A stretch of DNA of 29,067 nucleotides from Priapulus caudatus (Eukaryota; Priapulida; Priapulimorpha; Priapulimorphida; Priapulidae), in assembly GCF_000485595.1 (NCBI RefSeq), contig NW_014577338.1:224295-253361 (forward strand), written 5' to 3'. The position numbers were made by a program, and so were the translations under genes. The notes under the pieces are model-generated. The model saw nothing but the letters and a program-made list of their open reading frames with translations, did no database searches and was not told the origin of the DNA. Position 1 is the first letter of the stretch, and every line of letters begins with the position of its first letter. Positions 1-13,728 of this stretch are shown here, one piece after another.

Positions 1-26
1 CTCTCTCTCTCTCTCTCTCTCTCTCT
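1..26. repeat. (CT)n microsatellite at window edge
   Basis: A pure CT dinucleotide run starts at the first base, so it probably continues outside the window. Impure pyrimidine-rich sequence carries on to about 180. Open frames here are products of the simple sequence. Confidence 0.97.
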
Positions 27-280
27 TACGCGCGCGTGCTATTTCTCCCTTTCTTTCTATTTCGCGCTCTCCCTCTCTCTGCCTCTCTGTCGCTTTCTCT
101 CCCCTTAACTTCTCTCTTTCGTCCTCATGCGCGCTCTCTTTTTCTCGTTCTCTCTCTGCCTCGCTGTCTCTCTGACATACGCGCATCCTCTAAAACATGG
201 TAACGACAAAGACACGCGCGTGTCTATCCCTGTGTTATTAACAAGTAGCGAAAACGTACACATCTTTCATGAGCTCGTAC

Positions 281-331
281 GTGTGTGCGTGTGTGTGTGT
301 GTGTGTGGGGTGTGTGTGTGTGTGTGTGCGT

Positions 332-395
<64 letters not shown>

Positions 396-405
396 ACGCG
401 CGTGC
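281..405. repeat. (GT)n microsatellite
   Basis: GT dinucleotide tract with a few interruptions (GGGG near 307, TTT near 338), ending in GCACGCGCGTGCGC. The alternating purine-pyrimidine sequence explains the cysteine-valine open frames seen on both strands. Confidence 0.97.
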
Positions 406-2143
406 GCATGGGGCGGACTTACGTGATTACGTACACAGCTCGATATCTGCTCGCCAACTAGTTACCTCCCGTCACGGCGCCGATTGTAAAAAAAACATCG
501 ATTTCTCTCCGTTTGATATGGGTGTATTTGAATGTTTGATTAATAATCTTTCGCGAATGAAAATTTCAGGCGGACAAGTGAAGTGAGTTTTCTTTCAAAC
601 CGTCTCAAATGGAAGTGTTTTCGTCGTGGCGTGCGCGCATACGCATAATATTATACACAGGCGTCGTGGCGTGCAGCGGTGATGCCATCGGTCCGTTAAT
701 AACAATCGTAATATTTTACGTATTGCATTATGTCATTAATCACATTATATTGCGAGTGTTATTGCTTCGGCCGCAATTATCGTTCGCCGCTATCCATCAC
801 TCGCGCCACTATCAAGTACTGCGCATTCGGAATAAACGTTAATAATAATATACGAGTAAATTGCTATCACCGAGACCGCCACCGCTAGTAAGCCCTCGCT
901 TCCGAAGTCGCTCCACCCTTCGATAACGTTGCTGCGATATTGCAATGCTGACCGCTACTTCGCGATTTACAAATCGAGTAACAGATTATGTAAAATTGAG
1001 AGAGAGAACGCTACGGCAAACCTTCGCGTGCGACGTAGAGAGTGAGCATGAAATAGCCAGCCTGGGAACGCGGCCAGCGCGTGCGCAATAACTCCCTGAC
1101 AACACAAACACAGGCACGAGACCGACCGGAGGGGAAGCAAACAATGAAGCTGAGAACAGTACGCATTAGGACAGTAACCGCAGTAGGCAGCCGCTAGCAG
1201 TGTAATGCAATTATTTGTCTAACAGTATTTGTCTCGATTACTGAGCAGCGGCACAGTCTAGCATCACGCCACCACTACCGCTATACTTGCTGACGGTGTC
1301 GGCTACGGGCTGTGTGAGACCCCATGTACCGTTTACTTTATCGGTTCCTCCGGCGACTGAATAACTGCAACTGAATGTCGATCGGCTTCCACCGACGCAA
1401 TCAAGCCCGCAGTCGTGTCACCGAAATCAAAGCCTTCGCTACTGCGGGGGCCGGAGGTTTTATTTACACATTTCCAACGAAGAGGAGACCGCCTGTATGT
1501 GAGCTGGCGCGGGTAATACGGGCAGCAGAGGATTAATGCTGCTGCCGCATATACATATATATTCGTCGACGTGTCTATGACATCAGCCGCGCGCGCGGGG
1601 GGACTGAGAACTCCGTATCACGCTGCTCTCCCTGCTTCCCCGCCATCTGTACCACATGCGATTACAGACGCATTAACACGTAGACGGGCACCGTGGCTTT
1701 ATTTACAAGTCGGTGTGCGCACGTAGAACTGGATCGGCATCAGCGCACTGATCCAACGACCGGCCGACCGTACCCCGCACTATAGCTCTTACTGAAAACG
1801 TACGCGCTCTGTTTGTTTTTAATTTCATAACCGCTCTGTGCATTTTCTCTGGGAGTAAACTCGGTTCGGCGTAACAAATGCACCCCTGCTGGTAGTCGCT
1901 AAGCAAGCGCACGCTTCGTAAGTTTAATTGCTGGCGTCTCCACGCCATTTCTCTGGTGTTCAGGTTGGCTGTCGTACTCGTAGGTATATGGCAGCAAAAC
2001 GAGGGGAAAATCCGCAATAATTGGGGACGTCAAAGCAAATAAATATAACTGCTTTTATAAAAATAAATATCGGCTGACAGACTAATGCGCGCGTCCTAAT
2101 TATGAAATAACATGACATTTAGTCACGTGTCCAAGCAACATCC
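406..2143. other. Stretch without a recognised gene
   Basis: I see no convincing gene. The frame at 609-842 (+) gives a short hydrophobic peptide with no family resemblance, and the minus frame at 1703-2017 likewise. A 13-bp sequence, CGTCGTGGCGTGC, occurs twice, at 622-634 and 662-674 (40-bp offset). Sequence is mixed and moderately GC-rich around 850-1650. Confidence 0.5.
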
Positions 2144-2262
2144 AACACGCGCGCACGCACACACGCACACACGCACGCACGCACACACACATATATATAT
2201 CAATAAATAAATAAATATATATGTGTGCAGGTGTGCGTAATATATATAATATATACTAATAC

Positions 2263-2306
<44 letters not shown>

Positions 2307-2347
2307 TGTCTGTGTGTGTGGTGTGTTGTTGTGTGTGTGTGTGTGTA
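2144..2347. repeat. Compound (ACGC)/(AC)/(AT)/(GT) microsatellite
   Basis: ACGC and AC units (2144-2190) pass into AT and AATA units (2190-2222), a short unique stretch, then a GT run with GGTGTC interruptions (2265-2347). The 134-residue minus-strand frame over it is threonine-histidine repeat and not a gene. Confidence 0.95.
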
Positions 2348-5078
2348 TTAATAATAATATATATATAACGCCATTGCGAACTCGAAAATTCCGCGCTAAT
2401 TCCGAAATTACACTTCAAAGGTATCGCAGGACGAAGGAAATAAGCTCGCGTACCTCGTCGTTCTCCCTTGCCTCCCTCGGCGCAACTCCATAGCAGCGGC
2501 ATACAACACATAGCACTCAGAAGCACAACGCGGGTACTCCTCCAATCCATCTCGTAACCTCTCCTATGGGACGTCTCCTCTCTCTCTTTCAGACTTTCTC
2601 TCACAATGTATATATGTATGTATTATATACTAAATATGTATATACTACAAAGCTTAGGTCGTTGAATACCAAGCGGCGACACGCACACGTATATCCAATG
2701 CTCGTTAGAATGTTCGGGCGTGTGATGCGATCGTTGTTTCTTCTTAGCAGGGAACGCGATCGCTTGTCGTGTGTGTTTCACCTCGTGGGTACGTACAACT
2801 GACTGGCCGCCCTCGCTACGCTCACTGCCTGAGTGCGCAGCCGAGCGGCGATCAGCCAACAGCGACTGCGCATGCGCATCGTCGCATGCTGGGATCGATG
2901 TATATGCGGCGTGTGTGCGAGAACCCATTCAAGTTACAGAGTCGGACACGTCGGTTTACGATGATGCTCGGTGCGGTGTTCGAAATCGCTAAGCTAGACT
3001 ATATACGCTCTCGGTTCCTCCAATAAACCGATTTATAGTGTTAAGCGTGGGAGGGGTAACGCGAGCTTGTCAGATATTCTCTTAACCACGGGCACTTGGA
3101 CTGTCTCAATAATATCATGATAGTAAATAAACGCGACTTGTAGTTACTGCCAATGTTTTAATGTTCTTCTATACCGTCTAGTAATTTTACGTGAATGTCG
3201 TTCAAATGCACTTCTACAGCGGACAATCTTACCGCATGCACACCACCATGCGAAAACGATTAGCGGGATATAACCGCGAGTAGATGCGAATTTTAACCCA
3301 TTCACGTGGAATTATTAGGCGATGCAGAGTATATAAACATCAAGACTTTGATAGTAAAAATAATGCGTGTTTGTTTACTATCATTTCCTTATTGTGACCG
3401 ACCAAGTGCGTTTTTAAACCGCAGCGATGACGGCATGTGAAAGTACTCAAGCTGGAAGGATGAACATTTCCCATAGTTTCATGTCCTTGTATATTAAACA
3501 ATAGCCTGCTATACTTGCCGTCTGTGAGAAGTTATCCTGTTAAAATGTAACGTATAAAATGTGATCTTGTCTCATAAAATCAGCTATTCGCTCAATTTTG
3601 GCTGGAAGGTATGGGAAAAAAGCATCCGCCTAGCGACGACAATTTAAGTAGATAAAAAACATCAATTATTGTCAAACTACACTATATACTATTTGTAGAA
3701 AACCCATAACTTCCGCAGCATATCATCTCGCCCGCGGGCGTTTCCAGAACTGAATAATGCGCAAACCTGACAGCAGAGTGTTAAAATGAACCATTGCGTA
3801 ATTATTTTAGATTTGTCCCTTGTGATTCCGCAAGCTTTTATACTAATAGCATTACGTCAAGAACAATTATGGAAGCGGCTGCCGTTTCATGCGCCAAGTA
3901 GCAATGTTAATAACATATGACATACGGAGAGCTCATATATATACTATCACATTGCGTTACCTAGCCATGCAGCAGGGGCTCAACCCCATGATCCAACATA
4001 AAGTAAAAATTCGTCGGTAAAAATGCCAGGACACGTACTCCATGATAACGTGTTAATACCGCAAACAGTGCAAAACACGTAACTCATACGTGTAAAATCA
4101 ACGTAGGCAGTTCCTGTAAAATACGTAGGCTCCCGGTACTGTGTTAACGCACTCTTCTTTACTCGATATTTTCTTATATGTTAAATACATATAGCAGATT
4201 TTATGTATTTCATATCCGGCAGCTCATTTCGGTTCGGTTCATGTCCTCAAAAGCCGTGGTGCACAGCCGTAGCGCCCTCTACAACACTGTTAACGAGCTC
4301 GTGCGTGTGTACAGTCGCAGGCTCCATTATGTTCTCTCTGCCGCGGCTACAGCTCGGCGCCTATAGGCCCCCACGCCACTAATAAGCTTCACTACATTAC
4401 ACACATCTGCTCTGTTCAACATGGCACCGCTTTTAATTGTCCAGCGAGAAGGAAAAATCAGATTTAAGTATTGATCCTCATATAGTATATATATATATAT
4501 ATACGCTTAGTTAGCATATACGCACGGAGAATAATTGGACAATTTCCATATACGCACGTATATTTTTTGCTCGTGCTCCCCACTATCTATAAAGCTACCC
4601 TGTAGTCTATAATAATGACCATATATGGTCTCATCAATCTCATATATCTCATTTATATATATGAGCGGCGCGGGCGCGCATGAGACGTGGTGATGTTTAT
4701 TACAGCAGTGACGGGAATGTGGGAATGACGATGTCGCGCGAGCTGCCGCATATACTAGGCTGTCCCCCGCGTGTTTTATGTATCCTTTATACGTACTCCA
4801 CCCAAAAGAGCCATTGGAAAATTGCTTTATTAGGAGACAATAATAGGCAGTGCGACTGCGTCGAGAGACGTAATGCGCGGCGTAGTGTGGGCAGAGCTAC
4901 GCGCCACCTGCCCCTGCAGAATGGCTCTGTAGCACTTAGCACAAGCGTGAATGGGGGTGCGTATTGGGTTACGGCAGGCTAACAAAATAATAATGCAAAC
5001 CGCTATCCTTTCTTCGTGTGTGTGTTCCAGAGCCAGGGTTTCGCAACGAGTGTGATAACAATCACTCTCACTGGATGC
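2348..5078. other. Stretch without a recognised gene
   Basis: Unique, AT-leaning sequence with no recognisable coding region, RNA gene or transposon ends. It contains a short AT run at 4486-4503 and a CArG-like palindrome at 4617-4630. Short frames such as 4680-4982 (+) match nothing I know. Confidence 0.5.
4617..4630. promoter_or_regulatory. 14-bp palindrome containing a consensus CArG box
   Basis: GACCATATATGGTC is a perfect palindrome, and its core CCATATATGG (4619-4628) fits the CC(A/T)6GG site bound by SRF-type MADS factors in animals. No promoter or gene is visible next to it, and the surroundings are AT-rich, so chance occurrence is possible. Confidence 0.25.
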
Positions 5079-5144
5079 CACACGCACGCACGCACGCACG
5101 CACGCTCGCACGCACGCACGCACACACACGCACGCACGCACGCA
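5079..5144. repeat. (ACGC)n microsatellite
   Basis: Tetranucleotide ACGC units with a CTCGC interruption and a short ACAC run. Followed after about 55 bp by the long (CT)n tract. Confidence 0.95.
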
Positions 5145-5199
5145 ATTCACCAACACACAAAAAACACTCAAACCAACGAAAAACGCACACACACCGCTT

Positions 5200-6639
<1,440 letters not shown>

Positions 6640-7005
6640 TATTAATTGGGGTGTTGCTATCCCCCGGGCGTGGAGGGAGGTCACGTGATAACGTTGGCGA
6701 TGACGTTCAAAACGTTAAACCTAACGGTAACACTTACTCCAACACCGCCAACACTAACACTCACACTAAATATATATGTGTCGCCGCGCTATATATAGGC
6801 ATTGTGATCCACAAAAATTAATCTATGGTGTGGGGACAGATATCATGATGCAAAAACCCTAACCCTAACCCTAACCCTAACCCTAACCCTAATCCTAACC
6901 CTAACCCTGACCCTAACCCTAATCCTAACACTATCCCAACACTAGTGCTGCCACGTTGCGGTCACCTCCCTCCACGCCCGGGGGATAGCATTACCCTATT
7001 AATTG
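6640..7005. mobile_element. Mutator-like MITE carrying a telomere-like array
   Basis: A 348-bp element (6649-6996) has 36-bp terminal inverted repeats, 6649-6684 and 6961-6996, both beginning GGGT and sharing the 19-bp core GCTATCCCCCGGGCGTGGA. It is flanked by a perfect 9-bp direct repeat, TATTAATTG (6640-6648 and 6997-7005). A 9-bp duplication with these repeats and no coding capacity fits a non-autonomous Mutator-like element, though other superfamilies with 8-10 bp duplications are possible. The interior contains a CCCTAA array (6855-6929) and C/A-rich sequence. Element ends and the duplication are seen directly; the superfamily is inferred. Confidence 0.85.
6855..6929. repeat. Interstitial (CCCTAA)n telomere-like array
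   Basis: About twelve CCCTAA units, with variants TCCTAA and CCCTGA, lie inside the inverted-repeat element. On the complementary strand this is TTAGGG, the telomere repeat of most non-arthropod animals. Being enclosed by transposon ends, it is not a true chromosome end. Confidence 0.97.
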
Positions 7006-9345
7006 AAAGAGATTTTTTCCCCTATCGGTGACTCATGACGCTCCGTTTATTATCACATGCTGGCGAACGTTGCCACGTACACGGTGGAAGATCCAACCCG
7101 ATACAATCATAATTGTATTATTGTTTAGATGCGCGACATTGATTAGAACTCAACAAAAATTGATATAAAGCTTCCCAGAATTAAACAAAGCTCTCCCAGC
7201 AGGGTATACGCGTGGTGTAATTCTTCTTACGTTTCTATTATCACTCGACGATGAGAAACGCTGTTCATATGAAGCAGTAACTCTGCGTAGTAACGCCTCG
7301 ACGAAATTAATAAATCTTATGCATATATTTAGATTAAATCGGCGATTTTAATAGTTTAATCGAATCGAGATCTGCCTCGCAACGTCATTGGCTAAACATA
7401 ATGAGGGGGTATCTCAATTGTCACGGCAATCGATTGATTGTAGACTCACTGCCGGATAACTGATAAACGGATAACGTATGTGCTTACGCGCGTGTGGGTG
7501 CTCGTGCAATCACGTGTTTGTGCGTTCGTTTGTTCGTGCCCGTGTATGCGTTTGTACACGCTTGCGCGCATGCGTACATGTGTGCATTCGTGGGCGCGTG
7601 CGAGTGCGTTTGGGTGTTTGTGTATGCGCATACGTGTTTGCGTTTCTGCGTACACATGTGTGTGTGTGTGTTGGGTGGGGTACACCCGTGCGTGTACAGA
7701 TGGCTTCGCTGAATGCCACCATGCATGCACGAGCACTTTCACATTGCGTCACGCCGTTCGACCTTTTTCATCCCCGCCTGACGCCTCGTCACTATATATG
7801 TCCCACGTCACTATATATCCCTCGTCACCCATCGCATGAGAGTCTACGCGCATAGTGCACCGGCATAGGTAATAAAATCATTCGCTTTCTCCACCGGATC
7901 TATTTACGCGCATATAGTGTCCGCGGCGTCACTCCCAATACCGCCCCACGAAAACGCAATAAAGCGAAATTCCAATCTATTTGTTTCGCGACGGAGTGGC
8001 CCGCGTGGGAACGATCGTGCGCGCTCCCAGTCGATGGGCTTTTGTATGGGTAAATAATTGTTTACGGACGAGATACACACACGCAATAATTGATGCGGTC
8101 ATGAATAATGTCCTCCTCCTCCACCCGCATGCATCGTATCGTCGCGGCCGCCCTGTGCGGTCGCTTTTGTGCGATTTCTAGAGCTCTATGTGTCAGTGTG
8201 CGGCGGCGTGCGCGCGGTGTACATGTGTGTTGCAGATGAGCATTTGCACGGCATTTACAGGAAATTGTCGGCAATAATAAGCGAAAGAGAGTAAAAAAAC
8301 ATTAAGACTTTGGTAGTAAATAGATTTCGTATTTATTTAGCATTATATTTTATTGAAACGCTCCAAGTGCCTGTGGCTTTTGTGCTGTTTCTCGAGCCCG
8401 TGTCACTGCCGCTGCCCCTCACCGACAAACTCGAGCTGTTCATAATGCAGGCAGGCGATGACGCGCGCCGTGACGAGGCGAGGGGTCAAAGCTCGCTCGG
8501 AAATCGTCGAGATGTCTCAACTAGTTACGACGCGTTTGCGAGCAGAGCATAGCCTGGAAAACAAAAAAAAACGCGCAGAGATTTTGGCGGGGAAGCGCAG
8601 CTCGGCGTAACGCCTCGCGGAAGCAGGGCTGGAGAGAAATACCGAGAAGTTCGCGGCGCGTGCATCAGTGAGCATCGTCGTCTACTCGCGATATTCGCTA
8701 GAAATCGCACCACCTGCAGTTAAACTAAAAGACGCACCATTCAGTCTCGTTGCGTTCTTGGCGGTGCGCGTGGCCTTAACCCCCCCCCCTCAACCCCCTC
8801 CCCCAACCTCACCCCTTCCCGCGTCGCTCATCGTTTAAACAAATCCCGTTCGACGTAAATATCTTCGCGTAGGCGCCTCGGACCATAGCCCTCTATTACA
8901 TAGCGAAGAGAAAGAGGGAGAGCGAGCAAGAGAGTGAGAGAGATGGAGAAAGAGAACGGAAAGATCAACTATATGCATCAAACATCGTATGGGATGATTG
9001 CCTTTCAACCGGCGGAATAATGCGGCCGCGTCGCCTGCGTCACAGTGCACGTTAGAAGCACATTACGACCTATAATCCCGTCGCGAAAGTACTGCCACTA
9101 GTAATCTTCATTTTGCTTCGCCGAGGGTGGGCGCGAGCTCGCTGGGACGTCGAAACCGGGATAGGCGGGGCGTTATGTGGCAAATGACTCAATTTCCTAC
9201 TCGGGCAATTGCCGTCGAAATTCGCCGGGATGATGGCGTTGAAGTTACCGTGAACGCAGCGGTCCCCATCCTCTCAAATCATGCGAGAGAAACGGTGAAT
9301 TTTAACAAACGAGGCCCCGCATTCGTCCTGTCTCCCCCATGGCGC
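7006..9345. other. Stretch without a recognised gene
   Basis: No gene is recognised. Contents include a degenerate TG-rich tract (7478-7680), a two-copy repeat of CGTCACTATATAT near 7788-7823, an AAGACTTTGGTAGTAAAT motif at 8303-8322 that recurs elsewhere, a C-rich run at about 8777-8820, and a purine-rich stretch at about 8899-8963. Confidence 0.5.
7478..7680. repeat. Degenerate TG/CG-rich simple sequence
   Basis: Alternating purine-pyrimidine sequence built of diverged TGTGCG/TGCGTT-like units. It yields overlapping long frames on both strands rich in Cys, Val, Arg, Thr and His, the signature of decayed microsatellite and not of a gene. Confidence 0.85.
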
Positions 9346-9366
9346 GCACATACATACACACACACA

Positions 9367-9438
<72 letters not shown>

Positions 9439-9495
9439 TACATACATACATACATTCCATACGTACCAGTACGTACGTACGTACGTACGCACACA
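9346..9495. repeat. Compound (ACGC)/(AC)/(ACAT)/(ACGT) microsatellite
   Basis: In order: a few ACAT and AC units, ACGC units (about 9367-9398), an AC run (about 9398-9434), CATA units (about 9434-9455) and ACGT units (about 9470-9490). Each block is nearly pure, suggesting successive expansion of motif variants. Confidence 0.96.
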
Positions 9496-10528
9496 GACGC
9501 CAGGGAGCTGCTGATCCCTATATAACCCTTCGCATTTAATCAGGTGGTTGGCAATAGAGTCAGAATAAGGGAGAGATAGCGACGGGGAAAACTGAGAAAA
9601 AGAGAGAAAGATAGGCGTATGAGCGAGGGGGAATATAGCATGGGGAAGGGGAGGGGGCGAGAGGGAGGGGGAGCGAGAGCACTTTTAACCAGCCCATTAC
9701 ACCGAAATATTAGCAATAAGCAAACAAACAGCGCACATCCGCCGCTGTGCTAAGCCGGCTGCAGAGAGCTCGGCCAGGCGGCTCCTGTTTCATCGTATTT
9801 AGCGATGCTGTCGTGTTGTTTTAGGCATCTGACAGAAAACTACCCCCAAGCAAACACGAAACTCCCCCGCCGCCTGGCAACGCTCATTGCTCCGCTTGCC
9901 AGCGCTGTTTTTATTTTTGGACGGGCAGATTTTCTCTATCACTCCCCTCTCTCTGCCTCCACCCCTCTCTCTCTCTCTCTCACTCTCCATCTATCTATCT
10001 ATCTATCTATCTATCATTAATCTCTCTTCTCTCTTCTCTATACTATATATATATATATGATAATATATATATATACTATATATATATTATATATTAAGTG
10101 ATCCCCATCTTATAGAATCTGCCCTCCACTATTATTACTCCATGATTATATATATATATATAGTATATCTGTCTCTCTCGCATAGCATAGACACACACCC
10201 CACTCCCGCTCATGCACACTAGCTCTCCCGCCGTCACCCACACCTCTCTTCCCCTCTCGTCCCCACCCTCTCTCTCCCCTCTCCGCCACAACCTCTCTCT
10301 CTCTCTCTCTCTCTCCTCTGCTCTCTCTCTCTTCTCCCTATTCTTCTCTCTGCTCTCGTCTCATCTCTCTCTCTCTCGCTCGCTCGCTCTCTCTCTCTCT
10401 TTCTCTCTCTTGCTCTCCCTCGTTGTCACCTACCACTCTGACCACACGTGTTCGGCATTCGTCCTCCGCAGTTCCACTAGCATGCATGCTCACCATCATC
10501 CTGTATGCCCAATATACCGCATCTCACC
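9496..10528. other. Stretch with simple sequence, no recognised gene
   Basis: No gene is recognised. It holds GA-rich sequence (about 9570-9680), CT plus ATCT units (9964-10016), an AT-rich palindrome-prone stretch (10039-10096 and 10147-10167) and pyrimidine-rich CT sequence (about 10255-10421). Confidence 0.6.
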
Positions 10529-11025
10529 TTAAAGCCGCACTATGCGCATCCAAACGCAAATTTCTCCAGTACTAGACTAGCAAATACTTCGTGCCACGCA
10601 TAATCATACTACCTTATGACAAAATAAACTCTAGTTCCTGCCATTTCACTGCGCGTTTGCTTAAAACCCACAAGAAAGAGGTGCGAAATCTGGTAATCTG
10701 GCGCCAACGCTAAATTGTTTAATAGCCAAACAATTTCGCCAAGAAACGGTTAGGTGTAGTTAAAAGGTTTTAATCTTCGCTACACCTGTACCGCTGTACC
10801 GCAGCACCGCTGTGCGGTTGCTTGGCAGGGTAACGCGAAAGTGTCAACAACATCGGAGAATTTGAACAATATATTTTCAAATGCCTTTTATAAGACAACG
10901 CGCAGTGAAATGGTAGGAACTAGAGTTTATTTTGTCATAAGGTAGTATGATTATGCATGACACGAAGTATTTGCTAGCGTGTAGATGTAGATTGAAGCGT
11001 GTAGATGCGCATAGTGCGGCTTTAA
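10529..11025. mobile_element. TTAA-flanked MITE with 129-bp inverted repeats
   Basis: A 489-bp element (10533-11021) begins AGCCGCACTATGCGCAT and ends with the complement. It is flanked on both sides by TTAA (10529-10532 and 11022-11025). The arms including TTAA, 10529-10657 and 10897-11025, match at most positions, with the main divergence in a 25-bp patch near the outer ends. TTAA duplication is typical of piggyBac elements, so a non-autonomous piggyBac relative is the best guess. No transposase frame is present. Confidence 0.85.
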
Positions 11026-11817
11026 ATTGACTACGTCACGAATTTTCTATGGTGTATATTTGTAAAAAACTTGTCGCCATTTTTTACATTAAAAGTAAGT
11101 ACTAACGGGACTAAATGTATCGTCAAATTCTTACCTGATATGATTGTTTCTCAACTAGTTAAAAATAAAAATAAAAACCTGGAAGATTTGATATTATGAC
11201 CCTGACATTAATTGCTAGTATGGGCCATGTATGAGTCACGAGTGTATGTTTACATCGAACAGTATAGTAAAATAGGAAGTATAAGGCAGCAAAAAAGTGA
11301 ACAGAACTACTTACATTTTGTGGAAATATTTTTTTTACTTTTACTATTTACGGTGACGTGATTACTTTAACGTCTCACTCTTATCTTCACACAATAGTCC
11401 CCACCATCATCCACACGCTAACTCTTACTACACATGCACGCTAACTCTTACCATCGACCCCCCCCTCCCTAGCTTCTCATACTAACCCTCACCCTCGCTA
11501 CGACCCGGATGAATAGACGCCTTTTGCATTATTTGTTTTCACTGGATTATTTTGACAAGGGAGATCTGTCTGATGTTGACATTTAAGAGCAGCATAACAG
11601 GAGCAGTGGTATAAACACAACGTCCGCCGAGTGACTTATGCAATAGCGCTCTGTACACATGCAGTTGTTGCGCGGGAGGGAGGGATAAACGTTGGTAGAC
11701 AAGTTACCACCCACAATCCGTCACAGCAGGAAATACACACAGAGCCTCGACATCTATTCAGCAGGCAGTGCATATATATATGTACGAGAAATTGATAGGG
11801 ATCGCGAAAGACAGGGG

Positions 11818-11830
<13 letters not shown>

Positions 11831-11874
<44 letters not shown>
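11831..11874. repeat. (GA)n microsatellite
   Basis: Pure GA run preceded by a short AT run (11819-11830) and followed by GA-rich, imperfect sequence up to about 12200. Confidence 0.97.
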
Positions 11875-11877
<3 letters not shown>

Positions 11878-12711
11878 GAGAGATAGAGAGAGAAGAGAAA
11901 GGAAGGAAAGGAAGAAAAACGACCGAAAGAGACAGGGGCTGGGTGGGAAGATAAGTGTTTGAGGAAATGCCATCAAACGAGGCAAAGTGATATAGAGACG
12001 AGCAAATGGAAAGAGAAAGTAAAGGCTCGAGAGGGAAAGGGACAGGGGCTAGAGAGAGGTGCAGTGAATATGGCGAGAAAGAGATATAAATCGAGAGAGA
12101 CAGTGCGATAGAGATGGAATGAGGGGAAGAGAAAATGGCGAGGGAGATGAGTGAATCTAGAGAGATAGACAGAAAGAGGGCGAGAGAGATCCAACTAATA
12201 GAGAAGAATGTGGAGTGAAAGCATACGAGAGCGCACAATAGAGAGTCAAGGGAGAAGGGCGAAAGAAAGTGAGTATAGGAAAAGAAACCTGAGGCGAAGT
12301 GCCGCACGCGTGCGCGCCCAGGGCTTGCACGCATACACACGGGCACGCGCTTGCGCACGCGCACATCTACACACGCGCTCGCACGTACGCTACATACATG
12401 AACTAGGGAAACCTGCATTACATATAAGATCGAAAATATTCGTTATCACAATCTCATCTAGAGTGACTTCACAGATGAATACAAGCATAGAAATAATGCA
12501 CTAGGTAATCAGTAGAAATTACATATATTCATATTTCATGTATATCATATAACATATAACAGGTCAAGCATAGAGCAACTCAAGCAAAACATTGAGCCCC
12601 CCGCGCCACCTCTCGGCTGCGCAACTCATGACTGCATGCGGTAATTTCTTGTCTCCACAGACACAAAGAACACAGAACAGACAAAAGAAATACTTCAATA
12701 ATGTTATTTTC

Positions 12712-12748
12712 TACCATTTTATGCTGTACCATTTTATGCTGTACCATT
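12712..12748. repeat. 15-bp tandem repeat, 2.5 copies
   Basis: TACCATTTTATGCTG occurs at 12712-12726 and 12727-12741, followed by a partial copy. A small local tandem duplication. Confidence 0.9.
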
Positions 12749-12819
12749 GCTAAATGTATGTATGTTTGTGTACGTGCGTTCGTGTGTGCGCGCTAAAGTG
12801 CATCAAGTACGATTTTGTC

Positions 12820-12841
12820 ATATATATATATATATATATAT
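12820..12841. repeat. (AT)n microsatellite
   Basis: Pure AT run of about eleven units. Confidence 0.95.
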
Positions 12842-13714
12842 CAACATGCTACTTTTTGATGATTGCTTTTAGAAAGAAATGTACAGGTGGCACGCGCACT
12901 GGCCACGTGGCACAATCATTTTAGCGAAAAGCAACTTTTCGTATCTATCTCTTCCTCTTGTTGTACGAATATAATCACAAAATAAATGGCACGCCCGTGC
13001 ACTTTTAGACATAGTAGTAATTGTATTATCTGAATATATTATAAGGCAAACGTTATTAATTTGCAACCCCCAAAGAACCAATACTACGGTTATTTGTAAT
13101 TTTAGTTTATTAAAATCTGGAGATATTTTCGATTTTGATTATTACAGTTTATGATACACATTACGTTTTTTAATTCTTGCGTAAATGCCGAAACGTTTTA
13201 AATTTTTATTTATCTCGTTAATTAATAGTAGTAATTTTGGTATTATAATTGTTGTTACTCTTGTTTCTATGTGGACACTGGTGGACGTCGGAAAATGACA
13301 AAATACCTGATAGATGGCGCTACGCCATCACATCTGTCTGGCTACATCTTTGGAAATTGTTCTTGTGTGTTGCACTGTAAGGGACCGTTTACAGTTGTCA
13401 ACATTATTATAAGCGTGCAGAGCATTTTCAGGAGACTCTCCTACAAAACACTACAAAATAAAATGATTATCTGTCAGATTTGACGGGAATGTAGTATATG
13501 AATTGATCTATTTATTTGTGTTTCTGAGAACAGCGCGGCCGTTGTCCCCCGCGCGCGCGTACGCCGGTGATCATTTTTCACAATTGTGAATGACCCCTGG
13601 AGCATTTATATACTGCACGTATCGACCAAGGGAGAGGTATTAGTTCCTGTGTGAGAAATCCTATCAAAACACATACATTACATATATTTTCACATCGGCG
13701 TGGTTCTCTTAGAG

Positions 13715-13728
13715 CAGGGGTCGGCAAC
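13715..13728 (+). mobile_element. Orphan hAT-like terminal motif
   Basis: CAGGGGTCGGCAAC resembles the start of hAT-superfamily terminal repeats found in many animals. I found no matching complementary end or 8-bp target duplication downstream, so if real it is a truncated end. A short hairpin, GATATAGA/TCTATATC, lies just inside. Confidence 0.3.

Larger units (their letters stand above)
11026..13714. other. Stretch without a recognised gene
   Basis: No gene is recognised. It contains CTAAC/CCCTC-type C/A-rich sequence near 11400-11500 with a duplicated CACGCTAACTCTTAC, a (GA)n tract (11831-11874) trailing into GA-rich sequence to about 12200, ACGC-like sequence at about 12300-12390, and AT-rich DNA thereafter. 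The 260-residue minus frame at 11636-12418 is driven by the purine-rich repeat. Confidence 0.5.

Noticed and set aside
127-586. Overlapping open frames across the (GT)n tract
   Set aside because: They are Cys-Val and Thr-His repeats on both strands, generated by the microsatellite.
622-674. 13-bp direct repeat CGTCGTGGCGTGC
   Set aside because: Two short copies 40 bp apart with no further structure; likely a minor local duplication.
6855-6929. True telomere or chromosome end
   Set aside because: The array is short, degenerate and enclosed by transposon ends, with unique sequence on both sides.
7446-7855. Five overlapping frames in TG/CG-rich sequence
   Set aside because: Decayed simple sequence keeps several frames open at once; residue composition is only Cys, Val, Arg, Thr, His and Ala.
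11636-12418. 260-residue minus-strand frame
   Set aside because: Driven by GA-rich repeat (Ser-Leu runs); no domain is visible.
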